This document shows, one piece after another, positions 44,540 to 54,642 of a DNA stretch of 64,000 bases (positions are counted from its first letter, which is position 1; each line of letters begins with the position of its first letter). The notes under the pieces are model-generated. The model saw only the letters and a program-made list of their open reading frames with translations, searched no databases and was not told the origin of the DNA. This DNA is from Trinickia diaoshuihuensis (GTDB lineage: Bacteria; Pseudomonadota; Gammaproteobacteria; Burkholderiales; Burkholderiaceae): the NCBI RefSeq assembly GCF_003390925.1, contig NZ_QUBS01000010.1:17592-81591 (forward strand), in the 5' to 3' direction. The translations under genes were made by a program, and so were the position numbers.

Positions 44540-46153
44540 TCAATAGGCGAACATCGGCTCGCTGGCGGCGGCATGCGCGGCCGCCGCGAACTTCGCGTCG
44601 CCGAGCACGGCCGGCGAGATCTCGAAGACCGAGACCGCTTCCTTCAACTGACGGGTCTGATCGTGCAGCGACGATGCGGCCGCCGCCGCTTCCTCGACGA
44701 GCGCCGCGTTTTGCTGCGTCATGCGATCCATTTGCACGACGGCCTGGTTGACCTGGTCGATACCTGTGCTTTGCTCGTGCGACGACGCGCTGATCTCCGC
44801 CATCATCTGCGCCACGCGCGAGATCGAGCTCGACACCTTCTGCATCGCTTCGCCGGCACGCTCGACGAGTTCCGATCCGCCTTCGATCTGCGCCACGGAT
44901 TCGCTGATGAGCGCCTTGATCTCCTTGGCCGACTGCGCGCTGCGTTGAGCCAGGCCGCGCACTTCTCCGGCCACCACGGCAAAGCCGCGGCCCTGTTCGC
45001 CGGCGCGCGCCGCCTCGACGGCCGCGTTCAATGCGAGGATATTGGTTTGGAATGCAATGCCGTCGATGACGGTAATGATTTCCGCAATGCGATCGGAGCT
45101 TTGCGCGATGCCGCGCATCTTGTCCACGACGCTATCGACGACGCTCGTGCCTTCGGACGTCGAGCGCAACGCATCGTCGGCGAGCGAGTTCGCCTCGCGC
45201 GCGTGTTCGGCGTTTTGGCGCACCGTGGCCGTCAACTCTTCCATGCTCGACGCGGTTTCCTCGAGCGAAGCCGCTTGCGTTTCCGTACGTGCCGATAGAT
45301 CGGCATTGCCCGTTGCGATTTCGTCTGCACCGATGTGGATCGAATCGGCGGCATCGCGCACGGTCTTCACCGTCTGCGCCACGCTTGCCTGCATACGCGC
45401 GAGACCGGCAAACAGCCGGCCGATTTCGTTCGTGCCGCGCGAGGCGATCGGCTCGACGAGCTTGCCGCGCGCAATGCGTTCGAAGTGCCGGCCGGCTTCC
45501 TCGAGCGGGGCCACGACGCCGCGTTTGAGCGCCGCATAGACGGCGGCCGTCCCGGCCAGCAACGCGACGAGGATCGCCATGCTCACGCCGCGAAACATCG
45601 ACAGACGCGAGTCGATCGAGTCGAGCGATGCCTGGCTTTGCGCATCGCCGAATTGCGTGAACGCATGCTGCTCGTTCAGGAAGGCATCCTGCATCGATTG
45701 CGTCGGCTGGTCCATGAAGGACTTCACGTCGTTGTTGTCCAAGTACTGGGCAAGCTCGCCGAGTGCCGTATGCAGCGTTTTGTATTTCTCCGCCAGCGCG
45801 GCCGCGTGCGCGCGGTTCTCGTCGCTCGTTTTCGGTGCATCGGCAAAGCGCGCGAACGATTTATCGGCAAGGACGAGTTGCTCCCGCGCGTGTTGCACGA
45901 TTGCGGTCGGTTCAGCGCCGCCGCCCACCATCCGCGTTCCCGCGCGCGACAAGTTGATCCGCGCGTCCATCAGATGCTGCGTCGTTTCGTTGACGGCGTT
46001 CACTTGCACGAGCGCGACGTTGGCCAAATCGCCGACGTCATGATGGGTACTCGTGAGGAACCAAAATCCGATCCCGCCGGTCACGAGTTGCAGCAGGCAG
46101 AAGGCGGCCAGAACGAACAACAGGCCGGAGGCGAGCTTGATCTTGCTGAACAT
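44540..46153 (-). CDS. Methyl-accepting chemotaxis protein
   Basis: This 537-aa inner-membrane chemoreceptor has a first transmembrane helix ([20 protein letters not shown]), a ~150-residue four-helix-bundle periplasmic domain, a second helix ([24 protein letters not shown], around 190), a HAMP domain and a long signalling coiled coil. The hairpin tip reads [20 protein letters not shown]. The C-terminus ends PMFAY with no CheR pentapeptide. It is transcribed from a sigma-28 (FliA) promoter just upstream, so it is co-regulated with flagella. The ligand is unknown. Confidence 0.94.
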   Translation of the reverse strand: MFSKIKLASGLLFVLAAFCLLQLVTGGIGFWFLTSTHHDVGDLANVALVQVNAVNETTQHLMDARINLSRAGTRMVGGGAEPTAIVQHAREQLVLADKSFARFADAPKTSDENRAHAAALAEKYKTLHTALGELAQYLDNNDVKSFMDQPTQSMQDAFLNEQHAFTQFGDAQSQASLDSIDSRLSMFRGVSMAILVALLAGTAAVYAALKRGVVAPLEEAGRHFERIARGKLVEPIASRGTNEIGRLFAGLARMQASVAQTVKTVRDAADSIHIGADEIATGNADLSARTETQAASLEETASSMEELTATVRQNAEHAREANSLADDALRSTSEGTSVVDSVVDKMRGIAQSSDRIAEIITVIDGIAFQTNILALNAAVEAARAGEQGRGFAVVAGEVRGLAQRSAQSAKEIKALISESVAQIEGGSELVERAGEAMQKVSSSISRVAQMMAEISASSHEQSTGIDQVNQAVVQMDRMTQQNAALVEEAAAAASSLHDQTRQLKEAVSVFEISPAVLGDAKFAAAAHAAASEPMFAY

Positions 46154-46206
46154 CTAGAACATCCGAAAGAAAAACGAAAGGTAAGCCGATACGGCAATCG
46201 CTAGGG

Positions 46207-46233
46207 TTTACGGCAATTCCCAAGATTGCTTGA
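46207..46233 (-). promoter_or_regulatory. Sigma-28 (FliA) promoter of the chemoreceptor gene
   Basis: On the minus strand, TCAAGCAA-N11-GCCGTAAA matches the FliA consensus TAAAGTTT-N11-GCCGATAA with the exact 11-bp spacing. Beta-proteobacterial FliA promoters often have TCAAG at the -35. It places transcription start roughly 45 bp upstream of the ATG at 46153. Confidence 0.78.
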
Positions 46234-46387
46234 GGACTTATCGCGGATCGCGCGACGCATTGCGACCCGGCGGGCCGGCTGGGGCCGCAACGAACAAAAT
46301 GCCTACTTGCTTGCTTGACGCGACACGGCAGGCCTTCCTAGAGTTGAACGCGACACCACACGGGGCACTGTCCCGAAGGGGCTTCGG

Positions 46388-46837
46388 ATGACCGATTTCT
46401 TCGATCTGGCGCGCGGCGCGCTGCACGCACAGCCCTTCAGCATGCTGCTCGGCACCGAACTCGTGGAGATAGGCGAGCGCGAGGTGACGCTACGGCTACC
46501 GATTCGCGACGAGCTGCGCCAGCAGCAAGGCTTCGTGCATGGCGGTGTCACGAGCTATCTGGCCGACAACGCCCTGACCTTCGCCGGCGCACTGGCGCTT
46601 GGGCCGCGCGTGGTGACGGGCGAATACAAGATCAACTATCTGCGCCCGGCGGTGCGCGGCACGCTGCTCGCGCGCGCGGAACTCGTCTATGCGGGCCGCG
46701 GACATGCGATTTGCCAGTGCCAGGTATTCGTCGTCGACGGCGAGAAGGAAACGCTGATCGCGATGGCTCAGGGTACGATCAACCGCGTGGGCGACGGACC
46801 GAACGGCTCGCCGCCGCACGGCGAGGAGCGCGCCTGA
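46388..46837 (+). CDS. PaaI-family hotdog thioesterase
   Basis: This 149-aa single hotdog domain is a cytosolic acyl-CoA thioesterase. The conserved core HGGVTSYLADNALTFAGALA with its catalytic acidic residue and TGEYKINYLRPA is present. Family members hydrolyse hydroxyphenylacetyl-CoA or medium-chain acyl-CoAs. AAGGGG precedes the ATG. A VOC-family gene follows 53 bp downstream, probably in the same transcript. Confidence 0.9.
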   Translation: MTDFFDLARGALHAQPFSMLLGTELVEIGEREVTLRLPIRDELRQQQGFVHGGVTSYLADNALTFAGALALGPRVVTGEYKINYLRPAVRGTLLARAELVYAGRGHAICQCQVFVVDGEKETLIAMAQGTINRVGDGPNGSPPHGEERA

Positions 46838-46890
46838 CCGCGCACGCCCGCCACCCGTCATGAACATTCAAAAAACGTTGAGGAACAACG

Positions 46891-47274
46891 ATGATCGATC
46901 ACACCGGCGTAGTGGTCAGCGATTTCGAAAAGAGCAAGCGCTTTTACCAGCAAGCGCTCGCCCCGATCGGATACGCCATGCTGCGCGAGTTTCCGGCGGC
47001 CGTAACCGGCCACACCGACGTAGCTGGGTTCGGCGCGAACGGCGTCGCCGATTTCTGGATTAGCCGCGGCACCCCGAACGTGCCGGTCGTGCACATCGCC
47101 TTTCGCGCGGCCGATCGCGCAACCGTGGATGCCTTCCATCGCGCGGCGATCGCCGCCGGCGGCAAGGACAACGGCGCTCCGGGCCTGCGGCCTCACTACC
47201 ACCCGAACTATTACGCCGCGTTCGTTCTCGATCCGGACGGACACAATATCGAGGCCGTCTGCCACGAGGGGTGA
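46891..47274 (+). CDS. VOC-family (glyoxalase-fold) protein
   Basis: This 127-aa protein has a betaalphabetabetabeta repeat characteristic of the vicinal oxygen chelate fold, from IDHTGVVVSDFEKSKRFYQQ to YYAAFVLDPDGHNIEAV. A metal ligand set of His3 and Glu116 is plausible. It could be a dioxygenase, lyase or resistance-type binding protein; nothing more specific is visible. GAGGAA precedes the ATG. Confidence 0.9.
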   Translation: MIDHTGVVVSDFEKSKRFYQQALAPIGYAMLREFPAAVTGHTDVAGFGANGVADFWISRGTPNVPVVHIAFRAADRATVDAFHRAAIAAGGKDNGAPGLRPHYHPNYYAAFVLDPDGHNIEAVCHEG

Positions 47275-47377
47275 TTGCCGAACGCCGTGCTGGATCGGCA
47301 CGACCCAGGCGCGCTAAAATAGCGGCCCTTCAAAAAAGCGCACACAGCCTCGCTTGCGTGCGCCGTCGTTCGATCCC

Positions 47378-47920
47378 ATGGCAAAACTTCTGACTGACAC
47401 CGAATTCCAACGCTTTTCCGAACTCCAGCAAAAGCAAGCCAGCTTCACCATCACGAGCGAAGAAGCCGATGAGTTGCGCGGCATCGTCGAGCGCGCGCAG
47501 CAAAAGCGCGACGATCGCGCCGCCGCGATGCAAGCCATCGAGACCCATATCGCTCAGTTCGAAATCACGCCCGACGAATTGTTCTCGCCCGAGCAGATCG
47601 CCGAGGCGGCCCGCGCCTACGGGCTCATCGCCGCCACCAAGAAGGAACGCACGCTGCCGCCCTCGCTGACGCACAACGGCAAGACCTATCAGTGGACGCG
47701 CGCGCTGCCCGACGACATTCGCGTGCCCTTGTTCGATGCCTTCAAAGCGGGGCAATCGATCAAGACGTTTCTCGCCACGCCGAAGGACGCGGCACGCAAT
47801 GCGGCCACGATCGCGCGGCTCGAACGCGAAACGGGCGCCGTCTACGCCGATGCATGGCTCGAGGAACTCGCGATCCAGCGTGCGCTAGTGGACGAAGCCG
47901 CGGCGAAACTCGCCGCCTAA
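47378..47920 (+). CDS. Conserved hypothetical protein
   Basis: This is a 180-aa soluble protein of unknown function. The N-terminal half is charged and helical (LTDTEFQRFSELQQKQASF, then RAQQKRDDRAAAMQAIETHI). The central ARAYGLIAATKKERTLPP followed by LTHNGKTYQWTR has a faint likeness to the DNA-binding loop region of H-NS-like proteins, but I do not call it one. The start at 47378 is used because it follows a 24-bp upstream in-frame ATG without a ribosome site. A possible -10 (TAAAAT, 47315-47320) lies upstream. It ends 1 bp from the convergent acetyltransferase gene. Confidence 0.75.
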   Translation: MAKLLTDTEFQRFSELQQKQASFTITSEEADELRGIVERAQQKRDDRAAAMQAIETHIAQFEITPDELFSPEQIAEAARAYGLIAATKKERTLPPSLTHNGKTYQWTRALPDDIRVPLFDAFKAGQSIKTFLATPKDAARNAATIARLERETGAVYADAWLEELAIQRALVDEAAAKLAA

Positions 47921-47921
47921 G

Positions 47922-50309
47922 TTACGGCTTCGGCGCGTCCTCGCGCAGCGGCAAGCGCACTTCGACGACGGCGGGATCCGCCGTCGAATGCATCTCGAAG
48001 CCCAACTTCTTGACGAGCCCGAGCATCGGGGCGTTTTCTCTCAGCACCTCGCCGACGATCGAGCGCGTGCCACGCGTGCGGACATAGGCCACCATTCGCT
48101 CCATCAGCATCCGGCCTAATCCGCGCCCCTTCAAATCCGAGCGCAGCGCCACCGCGAACTCGGCGGCCTCGTTGTCGGGATCGGTAATCGTGCGCACGAC
48201 GCCGAGCGTGACCGTTCGCCCGCCCTCGTCCGCCGTCGCGATCAACGCCATCTCGCGGTCGTAGTCGATCTGCGTCATGCGCGCGAGTTGAGTGTGATCG
48301 AAACCGCTCACCGCGCCGAAAAAACGCAGGCGCAAGTCGTCGGGCGTCATCGCCGCAATGAGCGCGCTGTGGGCTGCCTCGTCTTCGGGCCGAATCGGCC
48401 GTATCGTCAAGCGCCGGCCGTGCCAATCGACCGTCTCCTCGAGTTGCCGCGGATACGGCACGATCGCGAGCCGCCCGCGGACCGCCCCGAGCGTGATACG
48501 GGGCTCGATGAGCCGGACCTGCGAGCGCGTGACGCGTAGCACTGCCGTCAAGCCAACGATCGGCTCGACGCCGCATACGGCTTCCGATAGCGCCGTCAGC
48601 GCATCGAGTACGGGTCCGACAGGTGCGACGCGTGCATACGGGGACCGGGAAACGATCTCGCGCGCCAGCACCGAATTGAGCGGCGGCAAACCGTAGGCGA
48701 CGAATGGGGCGGACAATCCGTCGGCACCCGGCGCGACGAACTCGAAGACGGGACCGAAATCGGGATCGTCGCGCAAATTCACCGACACATCGACGACATG
48801 CTCGTCTTCGTCGCTCGCCTGCCGCACGGCGCACGACTGCGTCGCATCGACGATGAGACCGAAGCAGCGCAGCATCCCCGCCGCATCGTCTTCCACCAGT
48901 TCCGTCCGCCCCGCCGCGAGCGCTGTCTTCGCCCGCGCCTGCACCGCCTCGATCGAAGCCGGTATCTGGGCGGGCAAGCCTTCGGGAGTCTGCATCAGCA
49001 GCTCACGGCCGAGCCGGTAGTCGACGAGACGCGCGAACGCGCGTGCGAGCCGGTGCGGCGTCGAATGGACCGCGATCCCGTGCGCACGCAACGCATCGCG
49101 GGTGGGTTCGTCCACGCCGCCGAAGAAACAAGCCAGCAGTCCGCGGTAGGCGAACCGCTGCCGCTCGATCAACACGCGCGCCACCTCGGCTACGGGCGCA
49201 CTTAGCGTGGATGCATGCACGACGAAGGCCGTGCCCGTATCGCGGTGCGGCGCGAGCGCTTCCAGCGCAAGCCCGAAATGCTCGGGCGATGCGTCGTTGC
49301 CGAGGACCAGCGGATTGGCGGGCGCGGCATGAGGCAGCGCTTTGGCCACGGACGCCGCCGCCTCGGCGGGCCACTGCGCGAGGAGGGTGCCCGCTTGCGC
49401 GAACGCATCGGCCGCCAACGCCGCGACGCCATGATCGCCGGTCACGAGCGTGGCCGACGAACTGGCCGCGATACGGCCGACGCCGAGCGTATCGATTTCG
49501 TCGATCAGATCGTCGAGCGATTCGACGCGCACCATGCCCGCGCGCCGGAACGCCGCGGCGAACAGCCCATCGCGAGGATCGGCGCGTCCCGTGCGCAGAA
49601 CCAGTAAGGGCTTGTTGCGCGCGGCGGCGCGTGCCGCCGACATGAACTTGCGCGCCGCACGTACGACCGAGAGTTCGAGCAAGATCGCACGCGTGCCCGG
49701 ATCGCTCGCGAGATAGTCGAGCACGTCGCCCGCATCGACATCGGCCTCGCCGCCCAGCGCAATCGCATGAGAAAAACCCAAGGCGCGCGCCGCGGCCCAG
49801 CCCAACACCGCGTTCGTCAACGCGTTCGATTGCGAGACCCACGCCACACCGCCCGCCCTTACCGTAGAGGACGGCGCGCCCAAGTGGGCATTGAGCGCCG
49901 GCGTGACGACGCCCACGCTGCCGGGCCCGACGATGCGCAGCAAGAACGGCCTGGCCGCCGCCAGCGCTCGCGCGAGATCGGGCGAGGCCGCCTCGCGCTT
50001 CGTATCGCTGACGATGATGGCCGCGCGCGTGCCGAGCCGGCCGAGCTTCTCGACGATCTCGGGCCACGTCGGGCTTGGCGTGCAAATGAGCGCAACGCTC
50101 GGCGGCTCGAGCAAATCGGCCACGTCGGTGAAAACGGCGCATCCGTCGAGATCGGCGTATTTGGGATTGACGGGCCAGACGGGACCTTCGAATCCACCGG
50201 CCAGCACCTGGCGCCAAACTTTCGAGCCGACGCTTTCCGGCCGAGCCGATGCACCGACGACAGCGACCGATTTCGGCCGGAACAAGACATCGAGATTGCG
50301 AACGGTCAT
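47922..50309 (-). CDS. Pat-like protein acetyltransferase (CoA-ligase-like domain + GNAT)
   Basis: This 795-aa protein joins an ADP-forming acyl-CoA-synthetase-like region (about 1-460, opening NLDVLFRPKSVAVVGASARP) and a reduced ATP-grasp-like part (about 470-620) to a C-terminal GNAT domain (about 630-790). The GNAT acetyl-CoA loop DLKGRGLGR is intact. This matches the Pat/YfiQ lysine acetyltransferases that modify acetyl-CoA synthetase. The ATP-grasp part is shorter than usual and lacks obvious catalytic motifs. AGGTG lies before the ATG at 50309. It is convergent with the hypothetical gene, stops 1 bp apart. Confidence 0.85.
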   Translation of the reverse strand: MTVRNLDVLFRPKSVAVVGASARPESVGSKVWRQVLAGGFEGPVWPVNPKYADLDGCAVFTDVADLLEPPSVALICTPSPTWPEIVEKLGRLGTRAAIIVSDTKREAASPDLARALAAARPFLLRIVGPGSVGVVTPALNAHLGAPSSTVRAGGVAWVSQSNALTNAVLGWAAARALGFSHAIALGGEADVDAGDVLDYLASDPGTRAILLELSVVRAARKFMSAARAAARNKPLLVLRTGRADPRDGLFAAAFRRAGMVRVESLDDLIDEIDTLGVGRIAASSSATLVTGDHGVAALAADAFAQAGTLLAQWPAEAAASVAKALPHAAPANPLVLGNDASPEHFGLALEALAPHRDTGTAFVVHASTLSAPVAEVARVLIERQRFAYRGLLACFFGGVDEPTRDALRAHGIAVHSTPHRLARAFARLVDYRLGRELLMQTPEGLPAQIPASIEAVQARAKTALAAGRTELVEDDAAGMLRCFGLIVDATQSCAVRQASDEDEHVVDVSVNLRDDPDFGPVFEFVAPGADGLSAPFVAYGLPPLNSVLAREIVSRSPYARVAPVGPVLDALTALSEAVCGVEPIVGLTAVLRVTRSQVRLIEPRITLGAVRGRLAIVPYPRQLEETVDWHGRRLTIRPIRPEDEAAHSALIAAMTPDDLRLRFFGAVSGFDHTQLARMTQIDYDREMALIATADEGGRTVTLGVVRTITDPDNEAAEFAVALRSDLKGRGLGRMLMERMVAYVRTRGTRSIVGEVLRENAPMLGLVKKLGFEMHSTADPAVVEVRLPLREDAPKP

Positions 50310-50419
50310 AGCTGCGCACACCTAGCGGAAAAGAAGAAGGAGGAGCCGCGTCGAGCGCCGGTTGCTGTCCCGTTAGCATAGGCGATGCCGCTGCATGGTG
50401 GGCAGCGGGCAGGCCCGCT

Positions 50420-51550
50420 TCAATCGAGCGACTTCCGGAAACGCAGCACGCTGGCGGTCAACATCGCGAACGCCAATAAGCCCATGGCCAAGAACTGCGG
50501 CCACAGCGCGGCAAAACCGACGCCTTTGAGAAACACCGCGCGCAGCACGACGAGAAAATAGCGCAGCGGATTGAGGTACGTCAGCCATTGCAGAACGCGC
50601 GGCATCGCGGAGATCGGAAACGCAAACCCCGACAAGATAAAAATCGGGTTGACGAGGAAAAAGTTCAGCGCGAACGCTTGCTGCTGCGTGCGGGAGAACG
50701 TCGAGAGCAGTAAGCCGAGGCCGATCACGGCGAACAGGAACAGCATCACCCCAGCCGTCATGACGAGCGCGCTGCCGACGAACGGCACGCCGAACCAAAC
50801 GATGCCGAGCGCGGTCACGAGCGCCACGTCGCCGAGACCGATCAGGAAAGAGGGAACGGTCTTACCGAGGATGAATTCCACGGGCCGAATCGGGCTGACC
50901 ATGATTTGTTCGAGCGTGCCCACTTCGCGTTCGCGCACGACGGCGAATGCGGTGAGGCTGACCACCTGCAGCAGCGTCAGCGTACCGACGACGCCGGGAA
51001 TGAAGAACCATCGATCGTCGAGTCCGTCGTTGAACCAAGGTCGCTCGCGCATCGCCACCGAAACGGCCGGTGGCGCGATACCCGCGCGCGCGGGCCATGC
51101 GGCCGCCACGCGCTCGCTCTGGTATTGGGCCACGATGCTACTGACGTAGCCGAGCGCGATCAGCGCCGTATTCGAGTTCGTGCCGTCGACGAGCACTTGC
51201 AGCGGCGCGCCGGCGCCATTGCCGAGCGACTGCGCGAACCCCGCATGGACGACGATAGCCACTTGGGCCACTCCCGCGTCGAGGTCGTGCGCGATCTCTT
51301 TTTGCGAGCGCGCGAAATCGACGATGTCGAAACGGCCGTTCGCCGTAAAGCGGGCAATCAAATCGCGGCTCGCTTGGCTGCCATCCAAATCGAGCACGGC
51401 GGTTGAAACGTGGCTGACGGTAAACGTCGCCGCATACCCGTAGACGAACACCTGCATCACGAGCGGCACGACGAGCCGAAAAAGCGCCCACCGGTCTCGC
51501 TTCAATTCGAGAAACTCTTTGACGAGCATCGCGTAGATGCGTTCGAACAT
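50420..51550 (-). CDS. ABC-2 type permease (YbhR/YhhJ-like)
   Basis: This is a 376-aa inner-membrane permease subunit of a multi-part exporter. One N-terminal helix is followed by a large periplasmic domain (about 50-175), then five helices with LTAFAVVREREVGTLEQIMV and the LNPLRYFLVVLRAVFLKGVG stretch. It lies 30 bp downstream of its partner permease on the same strand and is the last gene of the operon. Paralogy with that partner (37 to 40 kDa, same topology) suggests a heterodimeric channel. Confidence 0.92.
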   Translation of the reverse strand: MFERIYAMLVKEFLELKRDRWALFRLVVPLVMQVFVYGYAATFTVSHVSTAVLDLDGSQASRDLIARFTANGRFDIVDFARSQKEIAHDLDAGVAQVAIVVHAGFAQSLGNGAGAPLQVLVDGTNSNTALIALGYVSSIVAQYQSERVAAAWPARAGIAPPAVSVAMRERPWFNDGLDDRWFFIPGVVGTLTLLQVVSLTAFAVVREREVGTLEQIMVSPIRPVEFILGKTVPSFLIGLGDVALVTALGIVWFGVPFVGSALVMTAGVMLFLFAVIGLGLLLSTFSRTQQQAFALNFFLVNPIFILSGFAFPISAMPRVLQWLTYLNPLRYFLVVLRAVFLKGVGFAALWPQFLAMGLLAFAMLTASVLRFRKSLD

Positions 51551-51580
51551 CGACGGCTCCTACTCGGATTCAACGCGGAT

Positions 51581-52717
51581 TCAGTCGAGGTGCTTGCGAA
51601 ACGCGCGCACGCTGAGCCAGCCGATGACGAGCGCGTACAGCCCGAGCGCCGCGACCGACGGCGCAAGGTCGATCAACGTGCTGCCTTTGAGAAACACCGA
51701 CCGCAAGATCGTGACGTAGTAACGGGCATAGACGATCAAGGTGACCGCGCGAATCGGCGCCGGCATTTGCTCGATGGCGAACGTGTAGCCCGAGAGCATC
51801 GTCGTCGGCAGCATCGTCAGCAGCAACGCGACTTGGCTCGCGCCGAGCTGGCTGTGGATACGCACCGACATCAAATAGCCGATGCCGAGTACGACGAGCG
51901 TAAATAGCGCCGTCGTGGCCGCCAGGGTAAGCAAGCTCCCGCGGAACGGCACATGAAACCAATAGACGGCGCCGACGATGCAAAAGACCGCATCGGTAAA
52001 ACCGATCGCGAAGTAGGGAATGAGCTTGCCGAGCATCAGCTCGAGCGCCGTGACGGGCGTCGAGATCAACTGCTCCATGGTGCCGCGTTCCCATTCGCGC
52101 GCCACGGTCAAGGACGTGAGTTGCGCGCCGACGAGCGCAAGAATCACGGCGACCACGCCCGGAATAATGAAGTTGCGGCTGTCGAGCCCCTCGTTGTACC
52201 AAACGCGCGGTTCGAAATCGACGCTGCCCACCGCTGGTACGGCCGTGCCATGCTCGGCCGCCCAGCGCGCTTCGAACTCGGCCGCGGTTTTCGCGATGAC
52301 GCCTTGCGCGTAGCCGATCGCGATGTTGGTCGTGTTCGTATCGGTCGCATCGAAAACGGCTTGTACCGGCGCGACGCCGGTCGTGGTCAGCACGCGGGTG
52401 AAATCGACCGGAATCGTAACCACGCCCGCGCAGCGCCCGCGGTCGATCGCCTCGCGCACAGCGCGCTCGCTCGTCAGCGCGCGCTGCGGCGCGAACCAGC
52501 CCGAGGCGACGAAACGCTCGACGAGGTCGCGGCTCGCTTGAGTATGGGCCTCATCGCGCAGGCACAGCGGCACCTGCCGGATATCGAGACTCACGCCGTA
52601 GCCGAGCAGCAGCATCTGCATCAACGGCATCAGCAGCGCGATCGCGAGGCTGCGCGAGTCGCGCCCGATTTGCAGCGCTTCCTTATAGGCGATGGCGAAC
52701 AAGCGGCGCGGCTTCAT
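51581..52717 (-). CDS. ABC-2 type permease (YbhS-like)
   Basis: This 378-aa permease has the same topology as the downstream one: one N-terminal helix, a periplasmic domain, and a C-terminal bundle containing LTSLTVAREWERGTMEQLIS. The ATG at 52717 overlaps the stop of the frameshifted ATPase gene (ATGA), as expected for a coupled operon. It partners the downstream permease to form the membrane pore. With the ATPases and the membrane-fusion protein it would export drugs or hydrophobic compounds. Confidence 0.93.
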   Translation of the reverse strand: MKPRRLFAIAYKEALQIGRDSRSLAIALLMPLMQMLLLGYGVSLDIRQVPLCLRDEAHTQASRDLVERFVASGWFAPQRALTSERAVREAIDRGRCAGVVTIPVDFTRVLTTTGVAPVQAVFDATDTNTTNIAIGYAQGVIAKTAAEFEARWAAEHGTAVPAVGSVDFEPRVWYNEGLDSRNFIIPGVVAVILALVGAQLTSLTVAREWERGTMEQLISTPVTALELMLGKLIPYFAIGFTDAVFCIVGAVYWFHVPFRGSLLTLAATTALFTLVVLGIGYLMSVRIHSQLGASQVALLLTMLPTTMLSGYTFAIEQMPAPIRAVTLIVYARYYVTILRSVFLKGSTLIDLAPSVAALGLYALVIGWLSVRAFRKHLD

Positions 52718-53722
52718 CGGCCCGCCCCCTGCGCACGCGCCGGGATGCTCATCGATGCCCCCTGTTCGGCGCCGCGCGAGACGAGTTGCACGAACACGTC
52801 TTCCAAGCCCGGACGAATCGGCATGAATGCGCCCGCCTCGATTCCCTTGCGGGCGAGCCACGCCGGCATGGCGGCGGCGATCGAAGCGGCGGGTGCACCG
52901 GGCGCATCGGCCAGCAAAACATGTAGCTTGTCGCCGAAAATGGCCGCATCGAGCACACCCGGTGCGTCGCGCAGCGTGGCGACGGCCTCGCCCAGCGCCG
53001 GACAAGCACACTCGAACAACTGCCCGCCCAATTGCTCCGCGCGCAGTTCATTGGGGCTGCCGACGGTGATGAGCCGGCCGGCATCGATCAGCGCGATGCG
53101 GTTGCAATACTCGGCCTCGTCCATGTAGTGCGTGGAGACGAGCACCGTGACGCCCTCGCCGGCCAGCTCGTGAATGAGATCCCAAAAGCGCCGCCGCGCT
53201 TGGGGCTCGACGCCCGAGGTCGGTTCGTCGAGAAACAGCACGGGCGGCCGATGCAAGATTGCAGCCGAGCGCGAGCCGCTGTCGCCAGCCGCCCGCCAAC
53301 GTCCGCACGAGGGCATCCTCACGCCCTTCGATGCCGGCCATCTCGATGGCAAAGCGCATCCGCTCGGCGAACACCGCGCGCGGCACGCGGTAAATGCCCG
53401 CGAAAAAGCGCAAGTTCTCGCGGCAGGTCAGATCGCCGTACAGCGAGAACTTTTGCGACATATAACCGATGTGAGCGCGCACTCTCTCGGGTTCGCGCGC
53501 CACGTCGAAGCCGGCCACCGACGCCCTGCCCGCGCTCGGCGCGAGCAGGGCGCACAACATGCGGATCGTCGTGGATTTACCGGAGCCGTTCGGCCCGATG
53601 AATCCCACCACCTCGCCTTTCGCGATCGCCAGATCGAGCCCGTCCACCGCCGTGAAATTGCCGAAGCGCTTGGTCAGCGCGCGCGCCACGACGACAGGCG
53701 GTGGCGAGGACGGGATGCTCAT
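52714..53722 (-). pseudogene. ABC exporter ATPase, frameshifted
   Basis: The reading frame from the ATG at 53722 encodes an ABC ATPase (Walker A GPNGSGKST, signature LAGGWRQR) up to about 53265, then drifts into nonsense (NLASAARAVSRRT). The correct continuation, ILHRPPVLFLDEPTSGVEP with Walker B and the H-loop STHYMDEA, is in another frame and runs to the stop at 52714. Restoring two bases near 53262 (GC in a GCGC-like context) would rejoin them. Start and stop overlap the neighbours (ATGA at both ends), so the gene was intact. Either a true mutation or a sequencing error. Confidence 0.85.
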
Positions 53723-54642
53723 GACGCCTCTCCGACCAGTGCGACGAATACGTCTTCGATACCCGGCTCGACGGTTTCGACCGTCGCCTGATCGATCGTC
53801 GCGGCGCTTAGCCGCGCCGTCAGTTCGGCGCTGCGCGATAAATCGTCCACCCGCACATGGACGCGGTCGCCCATCGACAACACGTCCAGCACGCCCGGCG
53901 CCGTAGCCAATACATCGCGGATAGCGCGCGGCGCGGCGCCCGAGACCGACAGCAACGCACCTCGCACGCCGCGTTTGAGCGCCTCGGGCGTCGCGCAATC
54001 GCGCACCTCGCCCGCGTGCAGCAAAGCAAGCCGCGAACAGCGTTGTGCCTCGTCCATGTAGGCCGTGGACATGACGATCGTCACGCCCTGTTCGCGCAAC
54101 CGGTAAAGAATGGCCCAAAAGTCTCGTCGCGAAACGGGATCGACGCCCGTCGTCGGCTCGTCGAGCAGCAACACCTTCGGCGTATGGATCAGCGCGCATA
54201 CGAGCCCGAGTTTTTGTTTCATGCCGCCCGACAACTGCCCGGCCAGACGCCGCCTGAACGGCGCGAGTCCGGCCGCATCGAGCAGTTGCGCCATGCGTTC
54301 GCGATAGCGCTTGCGCGGCACGTCGAACAGCTCGCCGTAGAAGAACGCGTTCTCGTCGACGGTCAAATCCTCGTACAAACCGAAACGCTGCGGCATGTAT
54401 CCGAGGACGGTTTTCGCGCGCTCGGGGCCGGCGGCCACGTCGATTCCTTCGAGCAGGATTCGCCCCGCGTCGGGGTGCAACACACCGGCCAGCATGCGAA
54501 TGAGCGTCGTCTTGCCGGCGCCGTCGGGCCCGACCAGACCGAAGATCTCACCGCGTTCGACCACGAGCGTCACGTCGCGCACGGCGTGCAGCGCGCCGAA
54601 CCGGCGTCCGACGTGCTCGATGACGACGGCAGCCTCGCTCAT
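53719..54642 (-). CDS. ABC exporter ATPase (YbhF N-half-like)
   Basis: This 307-aa cytosolic ATPase has Walker A GPDGAGKTT, Q-loop, signature LSGGMKQK, Walker B LLLDEPTTGVD and an H-loop region MSTAYMDEA, followed by a C-terminal extension (about 220-305). It begins with an ATG overlapping the stop of the membrane-fusion gene and ends overlapping the start of the second ATPase. In E. coli the two ATPase halves are fused in YbhF; here they are separate genes. Confidence 0.93.
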   Translation of the reverse strand: MSEAAVVIEHVGRRFGALHAVRDVTLVVERGEIFGLVGPDGAGKTTLIRMLAGVLHPDAGRILLEGIDVAAGPERAKTVLGYMPQRFGLYEDLTVDENAFFYGELFDVPRKRYRERMAQLLDAAGLAPFRRRLAGQLSGGMKQKLGLVCALIHTPKVLLLDEPTTGVDPVSRRDFWAILYRLREQGVTIVMSTAYMDEAQRCSRLALLHAGEVRDCATPEALKRGVRGALLSVSGAAPRAIRDVLATAPGVLDVLSMGDRVHVRVDDLSRSAELTARLSAATIDQATVETVEPGIEDVFVALVGEAS

